Shown piece by piece: positions 38,163 to 49,303 of a stretch of 64,000 nucleotides of DNA; the first letter of the stretch is position 1; the number at the start of each line of letters is the position of its first letter. The stretch comes from Lentibacillus cibarius (GTDB lineage Bacteria; Bacillota; Bacilli; Bacillales; Amphibacillaceae). A model generated the notes under the pieces. It did no database searches. It was not told where the DNA came from and was given only the letters and a program-made list of their open reading frames with translations. The DNA is taken from positions 372,001 to 436,000 of the forward strand of contig NZ_VCIA01000001.1 of assembly GCF_005887555.1 (NCBI RefSeq), given 5' to 3'. Made by a program: the position numbers and the translations under genes.

Positions 38163-38177
38163 CACGGTTGAATCGAA

Positions 38178-39296
38178 TTAGTCGATATACTTTGCTTTTA
38201 ACTGTCTGTGTTTCTCAACCGTTTCAGCATAATGAATATTCCCTTTGTCGTCATGAAGGAAATATTTATAGGCGGATTCTTCCGGGTTGATGGTTGCCTG
38301 CAATGACGTTTTGGCAAAGTTGGATATTGGTCCAACCGGAAGTGTATTAACATGGTACGTATTATACGGTGATTCCACTTCTAGATCTTTTAACAATACT
38401 TTCTTTTTATGCTTGCCTAGTGCGTAAAGAACAGTCGGATCTGTCTGTAGCGGCATGCCTTCCTCCAACCTATTAAAGAATACACCGGCAATTTTTTTCC
38501 GCTGTTTTTGTGAACTGGCCTCATTTTCGACGAGTGAAGCCATCGTCAATGCCTCATGTACGGTTAAGTCCTGTGAGGCAATTTCATCCAGATATGGTGT
38601 GACCACCTCAACCGTTTTTTTAAGCATCTTATTAATGACTTTTTCAACACTCGGTTGCTTGCTGTAAAAATGATAAGTCGCCGCAAATAAGTATCCTTCT
38701 AGCGGTGTCCTTATTTCCGGATTCAAAATACTGTTTGACAAAATATCTGGATACGTATTAATCAGCGTCTCTATATATTGCGGGTCATTTACTTGATTTA
38801 AAAACGCCTTTTCCTTGAAAGGTAATGCAGCCGCATAGATGGACGCCATTTCCTTAATTGTCTTCCCTTCAGGAATTGTGACAGTATATTCCGGTTCTTC
38901 AAGCACTTTTCCTTTTTGCAGCGCCTGAATCAGTTCGTCTATTTCCATTGAGGGTGAAAGTGTATATTCACCTGCTTGAAAGTCGGATTCATTTTTAAAC
39001 TTTATATAAAAACGAAAAATCGTACTGTCTTTGATAATTCCATTTTCTTCAAGAACCCTCGCAATCTCGGATGTAGAAGAACCCAAGGGAATTTCAATTG
39101 TAACATCTTCCTTGCTATCAGGGTTGACAGGCTGTAATGCAGATTTTATGTACAGAAATCCGGAGATACCACCAACGATGAAAATAAGCACCAATGAAAT
39201 GATAATGACTGAAGCGATTCGCCGTACTATTTTGGCATCTTCATTACGCTTAGTCAGATGGTCCTCATAGTCTCCCGGTGTCTTCTTTTTGGACAT
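38178..39296 (-). CDS. mltG: Endolytic murein transglycosylase
   Basis: MltG cleaves nascent glycan strands at the membrane. The 372-residue protein has a cytoplasmic basic N-terminus, one transmembrane segment (about residues 28-52), a LysM-like region and the YceG domain with the catalytic Glu in MASLVENEASSQKQR. The ATG at 39296 has AAGGAGGG seven bases upstream; the GTG at 39314 overlaps that site. It lies between yrzB and trmR. Confidence 0.94.
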   Translation of the reverse strand: MSKKKTPGDYEDHLTKRNEDAKIVRRIASVIIISLVLIFIVGGISGFLYIKSALQPVNPDSKEDVTIEIPLGSSTSEIARVLEENGIIKDSTIFRFYIKFKNESDFQAGEYTLSPSMEIDELIQALQKGKVLEEPEYTVTIPEGKTIKEMASIYAAALPFKEKAFLNQVNDPQYIETLINTYPDILSNSILNPEIRTPLEGYLFAATYHFYSKQPSVEKVINKMLKKTVEVVTPYLDEIASQDLTVHEALTMASLVENEASSQKQRKKIAGVFFNRLEEGMPLQTDPTVLYALGKHKKKVLLKDLEVESPYNTYHVNTLPVGPISNFAKTSLQATINPEESAYKYFLHDDKGNIHYAETVEKHRQLKAKYID

Positions 39297-39474
39297 GCGG
39301 CTTCCCTCCTTCACCCTGATTTATTATACTAAAATATTACACCATCCGCTACATAAAGTTACATTTCAAGCTGTACTCCCTTGTCATTCTACAACCAAAC
39401 GAATACTCAAGGAAATGAATGCATTTGACCGGTTGCTTTTTTTCTTTTGCACCGTCTTCATCTATAAAAGAATA

Positions 39475-39510
39475 GGAAAAGGCTGATATCCCCACCAGGA
39501 TACCAGCCTT
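39475..39510 (-). terminator. Terminator after yrzB
   Basis: AAGGCTG (39479-39485) and CAGCCTT (39504-39510), extended by TATCC/GGATA, form a stem. On the minus strand it is followed by TTTTCC. The remaining gap up to mltG (39297-39474) shows nothing else clear. Confidence 0.7.
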
Positions 39511-39526
39511 CAACGAACCAAATCCG

Positions 39527-39817
39527 TTACTGGTCATCATTATCCTCGTCAACCAGGGTGTTCAGCATCTCCTCAACCATTTCCCATTCCTCTTCTGATT
39601 CTATCGGGAATAGGGAAAGATCATCGTCTTCCTTTTCCTGTTCCTCATACCGGAACGCGTAGACTTCAACTTCCTCGTTATCCTGTTGGTCAACCGGGAC
39701 GACTGCAATATATGAGTGTCCAGTTTTATCAACTTCGAACGTGAATAATACTTCAAACAGATGTTCTTCTCCGTTTTCATCTGGTATAATAATCCGTTCT
39801 TTTTTTTCTAATGCCAT
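39527..39817 (-). CDS. yrzB: DUF1292 protein YrzB
   Basis: This 96-residue, strongly acidic protein has the DUF1292 pattern: IIIPDENGEEHLFEVLFTFE, then YIAVVPVD, VYAFRYEE and an acidic tail with EEEWEMVEEMLN. Its function is unknown. AAGGAG precedes the ATG, two bases after the ruvX stop, in the yrzL-ruvX-yrzB cluster conserved in Bacilli. Confidence 0.92.
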   Translation of the reverse strand: MALEKKERIIIPDENGEEHLFEVLFTFEVDKTGHSYIAVVPVDQQDNEEVEVYAFRYEEQEKEDDDLSLFPIESEEEWEMVEEMLNTLVDEDNDDQ

Positions 39818-39819
39818 GC

Positions 39820-40248
39820 CTACACTCCTTTTTGATTTTCCTGATCAAGATAGCCCTGTAAAATCATCACAGCCGCCATTTTATCTATCACTTTTTTTCT
39901 TTTTTTTCGGCTCATGTCTGCTTCGAGCAAGACACGTTCCGCAGCAACGGTCGATAACCGTTCATCCCACAGAACGGTGGGGATGTCATGAACCTCTTCC
40001 ATATGCCGGGCATACGCTTGAGAGGCTTTCCCACGTTCCCCAACTGTTCCATTCATATTTTTTGGGAATCCAATAACAGCCTTCCCGATTTCGTGTTCGT
40101 CTATTATCTCCCGCAGCTCAGTATCTGCGGAAAAAATATCTTGCTCGTCCCATTTAATTGTTTTGATCCCTTGGGCTGTCCAGCCTAAAGCATCACTAAC
40201 AGCCACTCCGATTGTTTTGGATCCTACGTCCAGACCAATTGTTTTCAT
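39820..40248 (-). CDS. ruvX: Putative pre-16S rRNA nuclease (RuvX/YqgF family)
   Basis: YqgF-family RNase H-fold proteins process the 5' end of 16S rRNA. The 142-residue protein begins IGLDVGSKTIGVAVSD and has VIGFPKNMNGT and LWDERLSTVAAER, the family motifs. AAAGGG precedes the ATG, directly after the yrzL stop codon. It corresponds to B. subtilis yrrK. Confidence 0.95.
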   Translation of the reverse strand: MKTIGLDVGSKTIGVAVSDALGWTAQGIKTIKWDEQDIFSADTELREIIDEHEIGKAVIGFPKNMNGTVGERGKASQAYARHMEEVHDIPTVLWDERLSTVAAERVLLEADMSRKKRKKVIDKMAAVMILQGYLDQENQKGV

Positions 40249-40518
40249 CTAATACCCTTTCCGCTGCTCCTTGAGGTAAAATTTTACAAGTTCTTCTATA
40301 ACTTCGTCCCGTTCCACCTTACGAATCAAACTCCGTGCATCATTATACCTCGGTATATATGCAGGGTCACCGGATAATAAATATCCAACAATCTGATTGT
40401 TTGGATTATAGCCTTTCTCTTTCAATGCACTGTGAACAGTCAGTAAAATCTCTTTGATATTCTGTTCATAAGGCTCTTCCGAAAAATCAAATTTCATTGT
40501 TTTGTCAATAGAGCTCAT
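40249..40518 (-). CDS. yrzL: IreB family regulatory phosphoprotein
   Basis: The 89-residue protein has the DUF965/IreB pattern: [43 protein letters not shown] and [14 protein letters not shown]. In Enterococcus IreB is a substrate of the kinase IreK and regulates cephalosporin resistance. The role in Bacillaceae is less clear. The N-terminal Thr (TMKF) is the likely phosphosite by homology. It is first in the yrzL-ruvX-yrzB cluster. Confidence 0.94.
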   Translation of the reverse strand: MSSIDKTMKFDFSEEPYEQNIKEILLTVHSALKEKGYNPNNQIVGYLLSGDPAYIPRYNDARSLIRKVERDEVIEELVKFYLKEQRKGY

Positions 40519-40556
40519 AGTGACACCTCATTCCATGTTTTCCCATTATCTGCCTA

Positions 40557-40590
40557 TTCAAAAAGGACCAGACTTTCTGAACAACCTCTT
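40557..40590. repeat. Dispersed hairpin repeat, copy B
   Basis: TTCAAAAAG and CTTTCTGAA pair with one mismatch and are followed by CAACCTCTT. It is the same short repeat as at 12777-12815. It lies in the alaS-yrzL gap. Confidence 0.6.
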
Positions 40591-40657
40591 TGTCAGCTAT
40601 TTTAACATGTTTTGCTTCCATATTATATATATTTCATTCAACTCAAGACTAAATTGT

Positions 40658-43300
40658 CTAATTTGCGGCATTGTTCTCGACATATTCCCTTGCAGCATTT
40701 AGTGCGTCATTCATTTTTTCAGGATTCTTACCACCGGCCTGTGCCATGTCCGGGCGGCCACCCCCGCCGCCGCCACAGCGTTCGGCAGCCTGTTTTACCA
40801 AATGGCCTGCATGCAGACCACTTTTCGTTAAATCCGTGGTTATGCCGGCAGCCAGCTGGACTTTAGCATTCGCCTCTGCTGCCAATAAGATAACACCTGA
40901 ACCCAATTTTTGCTTTAATTCATCGACCATGTTACGAAGCTGGTTCATATCCTTTACATCAACCTTTTGCGCAAGTACGGTAAGACCATTTATTGTCTCT
41001 GTTTTTTCCGTTATGGACGATGCCTCCGCATTTGACAATTTCGCATTTAAAGATTCATTTGTTTTTTGTAAATCCTTCAGTTCCTGGAACAAGCTTTCCA
41101 AGCGGGCCGGAACATTTTCATCGTTTGTTTTCAAGAGACTTGCCGCAGATTCAAGTAATCCTACTTTTTCATTAACAAAGTTGTACGCCTGCTTGCTGGA
41201 AACTGCTTCAATTCTCCGAGAACCAGCGCCGATTCCTGATTCGGAAACAATTTTAAACAGACCAATCTCAGCAGTATTCCGGACATGGCAACCGCCACAC
41301 AATTCAATACTGTAATCACTGATTTCGACAACCCTGACAATGTCACCGTATTTCTCTCCAAAAAGTGCCATTGCGCCTATTTCTTTTGCCTCATCCAGTT
41401 TTTTATTATCAATAGACACAGGGATGGAGGCCCAAATTTTTTCGTTGACGAGCTGTTCAATACGTTCTAACTCATCCTTATTTACCGAACTGAAATGAGT
41501 GAAGTCAAACCGAAGCCTCTCCGGTGTCACAAGTGAACCAGCCTGATTTACATGGTCACCAAGAACATCTTTCAATGCCTGGTGTAATAAATGGGTGGCT
41601 GTATGATTTTTTACTACCCCGGTACGGAAAGCCTTCTCAACCACTGCTTTCACATGATCACCTGTCCGAATTTCGCCTTCCTTAACTTGTATTTTGTGAA
41701 CATGTTGTCCAAGTGGCGCTTTCTGAACATCTGTAACGTATGCAGAAGCATCATCCGTATACAGCCAGCCTTTGTCGGCTACTTGTCCACCGCTTTCCGC
41801 ATAAAATGGCGTCTCGCTTAAAAAGACAAGCACTTCATCACCTTCTGTGGCGATATCGGTGAATTCCTTCCCTTGCACGATCGTCACAACTGTCGTGTCA
41901 GTCTCCAGTTGATCATACCCGGTAAAGGTGCTTTCCAATTCTACTTCACCAAGTACACCATCTTGTACCTGCATAGAGTCCACTTGCTGCCGAGCGTTCC
42001 TGGCTCGTTCACGCTGTTTTTCCATCTCTTCGGTGAAACCCTGTTCATCAATCGTAAATCCCTGTTCTTTCACATATTCCTCGGTAAGTTCTTTTGGAAA
42101 ACCATACGTATCATACAGCCGAAACACTTCAACACCTGGAAAAATATCACTACCTAGACGTTTTTCTCTGACGATCACCTTATTAAGAATCTCGAGTCCA
42201 TCATTCAGTGTTTCATGAAAACGCTCTTCTTCAGCTTTGACTACCTGGGCAATCGTTTCGTGCCTGTTGCTGACCTCAGGATAGAATTCTTGCATGATTT
42301 CACCAACTACGGGTACCAGCCTGTACATGAATGGTTCATCGATTCCGAGCTGTTTAGCAAAGCGGACAGCACGTCGCAAAAGCCGCCGTAAAACGTAACC
42401 CCTTCCCTCATTGGATGGTAATGCCTTGTCACTGACAGCAAAGGTGACTGTCCGGATATGGTCAGCAATTACTTTAAATGCTGTGTCATCTTCCGTCGAC
42501 TCCCCGTATTTTTTCCCGGATATCGCTTCGGTTTCCCGAATGAGCGGCATGAATAAATCCGTCTCGAAATTGGTCGGTACATCTTGAATGACAGAAACCA
42601 CTCGTTCAAGGCCCATGCCGGTATCAATATTTTTCTTCGGCAGCGGTGAATAGGTATCATCAGGATTGTGATTGAACTGGGAAAACACCAAATTCCAGAT
42701 TTCGAGATACCGTTCATTTTCACCACCAGGATAAAGTTCAGGGTCATTCGGGTCGTTACCATAACTGGCACCACGGTCGTAAAATATTTCCGTATTCGGT
42801 CCGCTTGGGCCTTCACCTATGTCCCAGAAGTTTTCCTCCAGGCGAATAATTCGTTCTTTTGGGAGTTCGATATCATTAAGCCAAATATCATAAGCTTCAT
42901 CATCTTCCGGATGGACGGTTACTGACAACAACGCCGGGTCAAACCCAATCCAGTCATCGCTTGTCAGAAACTCCCATGCCCATTCAATCGCCTCTTGCTT
43001 GAAATAATCACCAATAGAGAAATTTCCAAGCATTTCAAAAAAAGTATGGTGTCTTGCGGTGAACCCGACATTTTCAATATCATTTGTTCTGATTGATTTT
43101 TGGGCATTGACAAGACGTGGATTATCCGGAACCACCCGGCCATCAAAATATTTTTTTAATGTTGCCACCCCGCTATTAATCCAAAGCAGTGTCGGATCCT
43201 CCCTCGGTACAAGAGACGCACTGGGCTCCACCTGATGTCCTTTTTCTTTAAAAAAGTCGAGAAACATTTGTCGTACTTGCGCTGATGATAACCGTTCCAT
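40658..43300 (-). CDS. alaS: Alanine--tRNA ligase
   Basis: AlaRS charges tRNA-Ala. The 880-residue protein is full length: catalytic core with [16 protein letters not shown], the editing domain with [12 protein letters not shown] and [13 protein letters not shown] (zinc and editing residues), and the C-terminal DHHA1 domain with [22 protein letters not shown] precedes the ATG. It is controlled by a T-box leader immediately upstream. yrzL follows. Confidence 0.98.
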   Translation of the reverse strand: MERLSSAQVRQMFLDFFKEKGHQVEPSASLVPREDPTLLWINSGVATLKKYFDGRVVPDNPRLVNAQKSIRTNDIENVGFTARHHTFFEMLGNFSIGDYFKQEAIEWAWEFLTSDDWIGFDPALLSVTVHPEDDEAYDIWLNDIELPKERIIRLEENFWDIGEGPSGPNTEIFYDRGASYGNDPNDPELYPGGENERYLEIWNLVFSQFNHNPDDTYSPLPKKNIDTGMGLERVVSVIQDVPTNFETDLFMPLIRETEAISGKKYGESTEDDTAFKVIADHIRTVTFAVSDKALPSNEGRGYVLRRLLRRAVRFAKQLGIDEPFMYRLVPVVGEIMQEFYPEVSNRHETIAQVVKAEEERFHETLNDGLEILNKVIVREKRLGSDIFPGVEVFRLYDTYGFPKELTEEYVKEQGFTIDEQGFTEEMEKQRERARNARQQVDSMQVQDGVLGEVELESTFTGYDQLETDTTVVTIVQGKEFTDIATEGDEVLVFLSETPFYAESGGQVADKGWLYTDDASAYVTDVQKAPLGQHVHKIQVKEGEIRTGDHVKAVVEKAFRTGVVKNHTATHLLHQALKDVLGDHVNQAGSLVTPERLRFDFTHFSSVNKDELERIEQLVNEKIWASIPVSIDNKKLDEAKEIGAMALFGEKYGDIVRVVEISDYSIELCGGCHVRNTAEIGLFKIVSESGIGAGSRRIEAVSSKQAYNFVNEKVGLLESAASLLKTNDENVPARLESLFQELKDLQKTNESLNAKLSNAEASSITEKTETINGLTVLAQKVDVKDMNQLRNMVDELKQKLGSGVILLAAEANAKVQLAAGITTDLTKSGLHAGHLVKQAAERCGGGGGGRPDMAQAGGKNPEKMNDALNAAREYVENNAAN

Positions 43301-43341
43301 TTTTTGACCTCCAAGCCTTTTTATCCAATTTTTTGCAACAA

Positions 43342-43610
43342 TAAAAAAATCCCCTCTCCATATTAATGTTAGAGACGAGATAACTTCCGCGGTACCACCC
43401 TAATTATGAATGACTCCCATTCATCACTTCACATGATAACGGTGTGATACCGACGGGGATTGGCCGTACTCCGGTTTAGCATTCCATGACTCAACATCCA
43501 GGGTTTCTCACAGCCGATGGAAACCCCTCTCTGCCGGATGGAGGCACATGTACTTAGAACCTTCCTTGTGTTAACCTATCGAATCGTACAAAAGCAATGG
43601 TAATTTATTA
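43342..43610 (-). promoter_or_regulatory. T-box riboswitch of alaS
   Basis: The minus strand contains the T-box signature AGGGTGGTACCGCG (43388-43401). A terminator/antiterminator region (43342-43382) ends in a run of T. Upstream is a Stem I region with the AGTA motif; a GCT triplet in AATGCTAAA is the likely Ala specifier codon. Uncharged tRNA-Ala would favour antitermination. The 343-base gap before alaS is explained by this leader. Confidence 0.92.
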
Positions 43611-43644
43611 TTTGTCGATATTATAGACAACTATACTACAATTG

Positions 43645-44712
43645 TCAATTATATTGTCTGAACGACAAAATATGAGGAACAACTACTTTCAGCACTGCCA
43701 GAACCGGAACAGCCAAAATCATTCCAGGCACCCCAAATAATTGACCACCTAGTAGCAATACGAAAATGATGGCAATCGGATGAATATCAATACTTTTGCC
43801 AACAATGTATGGAGACAATAAATTACCATCGATAACTTGGATGATAAAGATACTGATAGTAACGATCAGGACCAGTTTACCGGAAGTAGTTGCAGTAATG
43901 GCTATAGCCGGTACCGCACCAAGAATCGGTCCAAAATAAGGGATGATGTTTGTTAAGCCCATGATGATTGCCAACAATAAACCATAAGGTATCCCCAGTA
44001 CACGGAAAACACCAAATGCAGCGACACTGACAAACAGACAAACAATCAGCTGCCCCCTTATATAGTTGCCGAGCCCTTTGTCTATTCCCCGGCATAGGGC
44101 GCTTGTCCGCTTGTGGTATTTTTCAGGAATCCATTTCTTCACATATTTTTTAATTGTAGTAAAGTCTTTTAGAAAATAGAAAACAAGTACCGGAATGACA
44201 GTGATGACAATAATCATATCAATTATTTTAGAAAAACCTCTGACCACGTCAGCGAGTAAATCCTCCATGTATGCCTCGAACTCGGAGATAAGCTCATCCA
44301 TGTTATCGTGCACTGTTTCCGGCAAAAAAGATGTATACTCATAAAGGCTGTGAATAAAGCCCCGGTACATGTCTATCAATTGTGGCAACTGCTCCTGCAA
44401 ATCGCTTAACTGGTTAATCATAGTCGGGTAGACACGATAAATAAGATACGCACCACCGCCAAAAAAAAGAAGATAAATAAGAAGGATGGCCAGACTTCTT
44501 GGCATATTGTACTGATGCATCTTATCAACAACAGGATACAATAGATATGCAATTAAAGCGGAGATTAGAAAAGGGAGCAGTAGATGCCAAAGAAACGAAA
44601 CAACCGCATCATACATAGGAAAAAGTTTCACTAACAAATAAAAAAATAAAAAGACCAGAATTCCGGATAACACCCAAAAAAGAAAATTCAATGGTGTGCT
44701 GTCTTTAAACAT
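43645..44712 (-). CDS. AI-2E family (PerM-type) membrane transporter
   Basis: This 355-residue protein has about eight transmembrane segments and the family C-terminal motif GLTNIIPYFGPILGAVPAI, followed by DGNLLSPYIVGKSIDIHPI. Members include exporters and antiporters; the substrate is unknown. It matches the position of B. subtilis yrrI next to alaS. The ATG at 44712, eight bases after AAAGGAGG, is preferred over the GTG at 44721. Confidence 0.9.
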   Translation of the reverse strand: MFKDSTPLNFLFWVLSGILVFLFFYLLVKLFPMYDAVVSFLWHLLLPFLISALIAYLLYPVVDKMHQYNMPRSLAILLIYLLFFGGGAYLIYRVYPTMINQLSDLQEQLPQLIDMYRGFIHSLYEYTSFLPETVHDNMDELISEFEAYMEDLLADVVRGFSKIIDMIIVITVIPVLVFYFLKDFTTIKKYVKKWIPEKYHKRTSALCRGIDKGLGNYIRGQLIVCLFVSVAAFGVFRVLGIPYGLLLAIIMGLTNIIPYFGPILGAVPAIAITATTSGKLVLIVTISIFIIQVIDGNLLSPYIVGKSIDIHPIAIIFVLLLGGQLFGVPGMILAVPVLAVLKVVVPHILSFRQYN

Positions 44713-44758
44713 GTCCAGCACCTCCTTTTACAAAGAAGGGCCATATATTTCCAAAACA

Positions 44759-44950
44759 TTACCATTGAATCTTCCGCTCATCATCGGTAAACAAATCATC
44801 TAGTGAACTCAATGAACCATCCGCTTCAACCTGATGAATGACCAATCTATCATTAAATACGGACAATTCAATAAAACAGTTCCAACAGTAAAATTGTTGT
44901 GTTCCTATTCTTCCTATATTTTTTTCATTACAATTCGGACACACTACCAT
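44759..44950 (-). CDS. Small zinc-ribbon protein
   Basis: This 63-residue protein has two CxxC pairs, VVCPNCNEK and FYCWNCFIE, forming a probable zinc ribbon, and an acidic C-terminus (LDDLFTDDERKIQW). The ATG at 44950 has GGGAG nine bases upstream; 22 further open residues before it lack homology to a zinc ribbon. I do not recognise a precise family. It may be co-transcribed with recD2 upstream and the permease gene downstream. Confidence 0.75.
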   Translation of the reverse strand: MVVCPNCNEKNIGRIGTQQFYCWNCFIELSVFNDRLVIHQVEADGSLSSLDDLFTDDERKIQW

Positions 44951-45012
44951 AGAAACAAACTCCCTTTTTATTTTTCTATGATTGCCCGAATTTATAAAAA
45001 TATACTGGTTTG

Positions 45013-47337
45013 TCACATAAAATCATACGGCGTTATGTCTTCCTCCGATGAATCTGCCATATTCTTTTGTTCTGCATGGCCTTTAAGTTTAAGGAGCTGT
45101 TCTTTTAGTGTTGTAAAGCGTTGATTGGAATCAAGTGTGCGAACCCCTCGCAAAAAAGCTTCTAGTTCCCCACAAATAATTAGCGATTTCTTACTTCTTG
45201 TAATAGCAGTATATAATAGATTTTTCTTAAGCATACGGCGATAGGCCAGTACTACTGGCAGAATAACAATTGGAAATTCGCTGCCTTGTGATTTATGGAT
45301 TGAAATGCAGTAAGCATGCATCATATTGATATAATCTTTCCGTTCGTAGACGACTTCTTTTCCATCATAGGAAACAACAAGCTGTTCGGTTTTATCGACA
45401 TTTTCATTCGCCTCAAAAATCGCGACAACCTCACCAATGTCCCCATTAAAAATGCCGTCCTCCGGCTGATTTACAAGCTGCAGTACTTTATCTCCCACCC
45501 TGTATGTGGCATCATTTGCTTTCACTTCCCGTTTGGACGGGGATGCAGGATTAACCAGACGCTGCAGATATTTATTAATCATGTTGATCCCTGTCTGGGA
45601 CCGGTACATTGGTGCCAGCACCTGAATGTTTTTCACATCAATGCCTTTTGTTTTTGCTTTATTGAAGACGGTAATAATAACATCCATTAACTGTGATTCA
45701 CTGCAAGGAATGAAACTGAAATCATGATCATTTTTCAAGTCACTTGGTTCACATGCATCCTGCTTAATTAAATGCGCCAATTCAATAATTTTAGATCCTT
45801 CTTTTTGGCGATAAACATCATTAAGGCTTACAAACGGAATCCGTTCACTCCCGAGCAAATCCGCTAGCACTTGGCCAGGTCCAACCGATGGAAGCTGATC
45901 CTCATCACCGACCAAAAGCACCTGCATATCGTCAGGAATCGCTTTAAACAGACTGTTGGCAAGCCAGATATCTACCATAGAGAATTCGTCAACAATCAGG
46001 TAGCTGCCTGTTAATGGTTCATGTTCATCCTTATCAAAACCGGTCTGTCCGTCCCATCCTAACAACCGATGAATAGTAACTGCCGGAAGCCCGGTTGATT
46101 CAGTTAGTCGCTTGGCAGCTCTGCCGGTGGGTGCGGCCAAAATGAACGGATAATCAGCATTCGAATCATAGGCTGCCGGATCGAGTGCTATATTATGTAC
46201 CGTTGCATAAGCATTGAGAATTCCCTTGATGACTGTTGTCTTCCCGGTTCCGGGACCTCCCGTCACAGCCATTAACCTGGAATTTAACGCTTGCTTAATG
46301 GCTTCAAATTGTTCCTTCCCGTAGCTAATCGCTTCTTGTTCTTCAATATCCCCGATGATTTTCATCAGTTCCGCCAGTGGAATATCATGCTCAACAGGTT
46401 TGCTCATAAGCCGGTCAACATGGGAAGCAAAACCATCCTCAGCATAATACAAGGACGGCAAATAAACATTGCCGTCTCTCATAATCAACTTTTTTTCCCT
46501 GTTTAGATCTTCCAGGCGATCTGTCACAAAATCCTTTTCTAGTGGCTCATCTGTTTCGGTAAGGATATCCAGGACTTGATTTATACACGTCTCTATTGGC
46601 AAATAGACATGACCATTCTGTATATTTTTTTGCAGCACATAAATGCATCCAGCACCGATACGATTCGGATGTGTAAATGACAGCCCATTTTGCCGGGCGA
46701 TCTGATCGGCAGTCTGAAAACCAAAGCCGTCAATGTCAAATACAAATTGATACGGGTCATCCTGAAGTACGTGAAGAGCCTCTTCTTTATATTGACGGTA
46801 TATTTTTTGGGCCATTTTCAAACCGATGCCGTATTTAGACAAATAGACAGCAATATGCTCGAACCCCTGATTTTCCTTGACAGTTTTAGAGAGAAGTTCC
46901 GCTTTGCCTTTTTTTAGCCCCGGTATTTCATTTAACGAATCCGGATTGTTCAATATTTTCGTAATGGCGTTATCACCTAAATGGTCAACAATTTTTTCAG
47001 CAGTTTTTTTGCCGATCCCTTGAAACAGATCGCTGGACAGATAGCTAATAAGGCCGTCTTTGGTATCCGGTATAAATGTTTGATAGGAAGTCACTTGATA
47101 CTGCAATCCAAATTTAGCATGATGTTCAAACGTTCCATAAAACAAGTAAGCCGTTGACTCCTGCAAACTAGAGAAATAGCCTTTAACTACAATTTCTTTT
47201 TCCTGATAATCTTCATTCGTTTCATGGACAGTAATTTTGGCAATTGTGAACTGTTCCTCTGCATTGCGAAAAATCGTATATAGCAGTTCGCCCTTTATAA
47301 AACCTTGTTCATTGTGAGATGGTTTATCCGGTACCAT
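45013..47337 (-). CDS. recD2: ATP-dependent RecD2 DNA helicase
   Basis: RecD2 is a 5'-3' superfamily 1B helicase acting outside RecBCD. The 774-residue protein has an N-terminal OB/HhH region (LSSDLFQGIGKKTAEKIVDH, LNEIPGLKKGKAELL). The helicase core follows: Walker A AVTGGPGTGKTTVIKG, Walker B LIVDEFSMVDIWL, and the C-terminal motif HAYCISIHKSQGSEFP. The ATG at 47337 has GAGG nine bases upstream. Confidence 0.95.
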   Translation of the reverse strand: MVPDKPSHNEQGFIKGELLYTIFRNAEEQFTIAKITVHETNEDYQEKEIVVKGYFSSLQESTAYLFYGTFEHHAKFGLQYQVTSYQTFIPDTKDGLISYLSSDLFQGIGKKTAEKIVDHLGDNAITKILNNPDSLNEIPGLKKGKAELLSKTVKENQGFEHIAVYLSKYGIGLKMAQKIYRQYKEEALHVLQDDPYQFVFDIDGFGFQTADQIARQNGLSFTHPNRIGAGCIYVLQKNIQNGHVYLPIETCINQVLDILTETDEPLEKDFVTDRLEDLNREKKLIMRDGNVYLPSLYYAEDGFASHVDRLMSKPVEHDIPLAELMKIIGDIEEQEAISYGKEQFEAIKQALNSRLMAVTGGPGTGKTTVIKGILNAYATVHNIALDPAAYDSNADYPFILAAPTGRAAKRLTESTGLPAVTIHRLLGWDGQTGFDKDEHEPLTGSYLIVDEFSMVDIWLANSLFKAIPDDMQVLLVGDEDQLPSVGPGQVLADLLGSERIPFVSLNDVYRQKEGSKIIELAHLIKQDACEPSDLKNDHDFSFIPCSESQLMDVIITVFNKAKTKGIDVKNIQVLAPMYRSQTGINMINKYLQRLVNPASPSKREVKANDATYRVGDKVLQLVNQPEDGIFNGDIGEVVAIFEANENVDKTEQLVVSYDGKEVVYERKDYINMMHAYCISIHKSQGSEFPIVILPVVLAYRRMLKKNLLYTAITRSKKSLIICGELEAFLRGVRTLDSNQRFTTLKEQLLKLKGHAEQKNMADSSEEDITPYDFM

Positions 47338-47360
47338 TGTAAACAACCTCGCTATCTAAC

Positions 47361-48029
47361 TCACTTATCAGTAGTATTCATTGCATCGGTAATCTGTTTT
47401 TTAGCATTAGCTGCCAGGACATGTTCCGGCTGTATGTCCAATGCGCGTTGAAAATGTTCCAGTGCAGCGGCGGGGTCTTCTTCATACAAGGCAATGACCC
47501 CGAGATTATAATGGGCATCACTATGTTCTTCATTTGAGTTAAGCACTTGTTGAAAAACCGATTTCGCATCACTTATATATTCGCTTTGAGCAAGTGTTAG
47601 CCCATACTGGAACAAGTACTCCAGATCATCCGGACTCAATTCAGACGCCCGCATTAAATAGGGTAATGCCAGCTTATAATTTTCCTGATGAACAAACGTC
47701 ATCCCCAACAGAAAATAAGCATCCGCTTCATCGAGTCCAATATCAATCGCTTGTTGAAAATGCTTTTGTGCTGCTGGATAATCCGATTTGTCGTAATAAA
47801 GGTTCCCAAGCCCGTAATGGGCAGTTGCAGCCTGTTCATCGAGTTCCAATGCACGTTGAAAAAATCGTTCCGCACGTTCTGTATCGTTCATGTGCAAAAG
47901 CAAATTACCAAAGTTGATATAACCGACCGGATCTTGCGGATTTTCCTCGATAATCGCATTAAAAAGTTCTGCCGCTTCTTCATATTTCTGCTCTTTCATC
48001 CGTTCAATTGCTTGCTGATTTTTGTCCAT
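47361..48029 (-). CDS. TPR repeat protein (YrrB type)
   Basis: The 222-residue protein consists almost wholly of about six tetratricopeptide repeats (for example GYINFGNLLLHMNDTERAER and AHYGLGNLYYDKSDYPAAQK). TPR domains mediate protein-protein contacts. B. subtilis YrrB lies at the same place, between recD2 and mnmA, and is thought to act with the tRNA thiolation genes, but this is not shown here. Confidence 0.92.
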   Translation of the reverse strand: MDKNQQAIERMKEQKYEEAAELFNAIIEENPQDPVGYINFGNLLLHMNDTERAERFFQRALELDEQAATAHYGLGNLYYDKSDYPAAQKHFQQAIDIGLDEADAYFLLGMTFVHQENYKLALPYLMRASELSPDDLEYLFQYGLTLAQSEYISDAKSVFQQVLNSNEEHSDAHYNLGVIALYEEDPAAALEHFQRALDIQPEHVLAANAKKQITDAMNTTDK

Positions 48030-48139
48030 GGTTTCACCTCAATCGTATGCATACTACACTTTTTAAGCTGAACTTGCCGCTACTAACAAATAGAAAACCG
48101 ATTCCAAATTCCAAAACAAGCAGCCTTTCATCCAGTTCT

Positions 48140-49267
<1,128 letters not shown>

Positions 49268-49303
49268 TTATCCCACAAAAACGGGCACCTACTAATCAAT
49301 AAG

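Noticed and set aside
40671-41315. 214-residue open frame on the plus strand
   Set aside because: It lies entirely antisense to the conserved alaS gene, has no ribosome-binding site or recognisable domain, and is a frame shadow.
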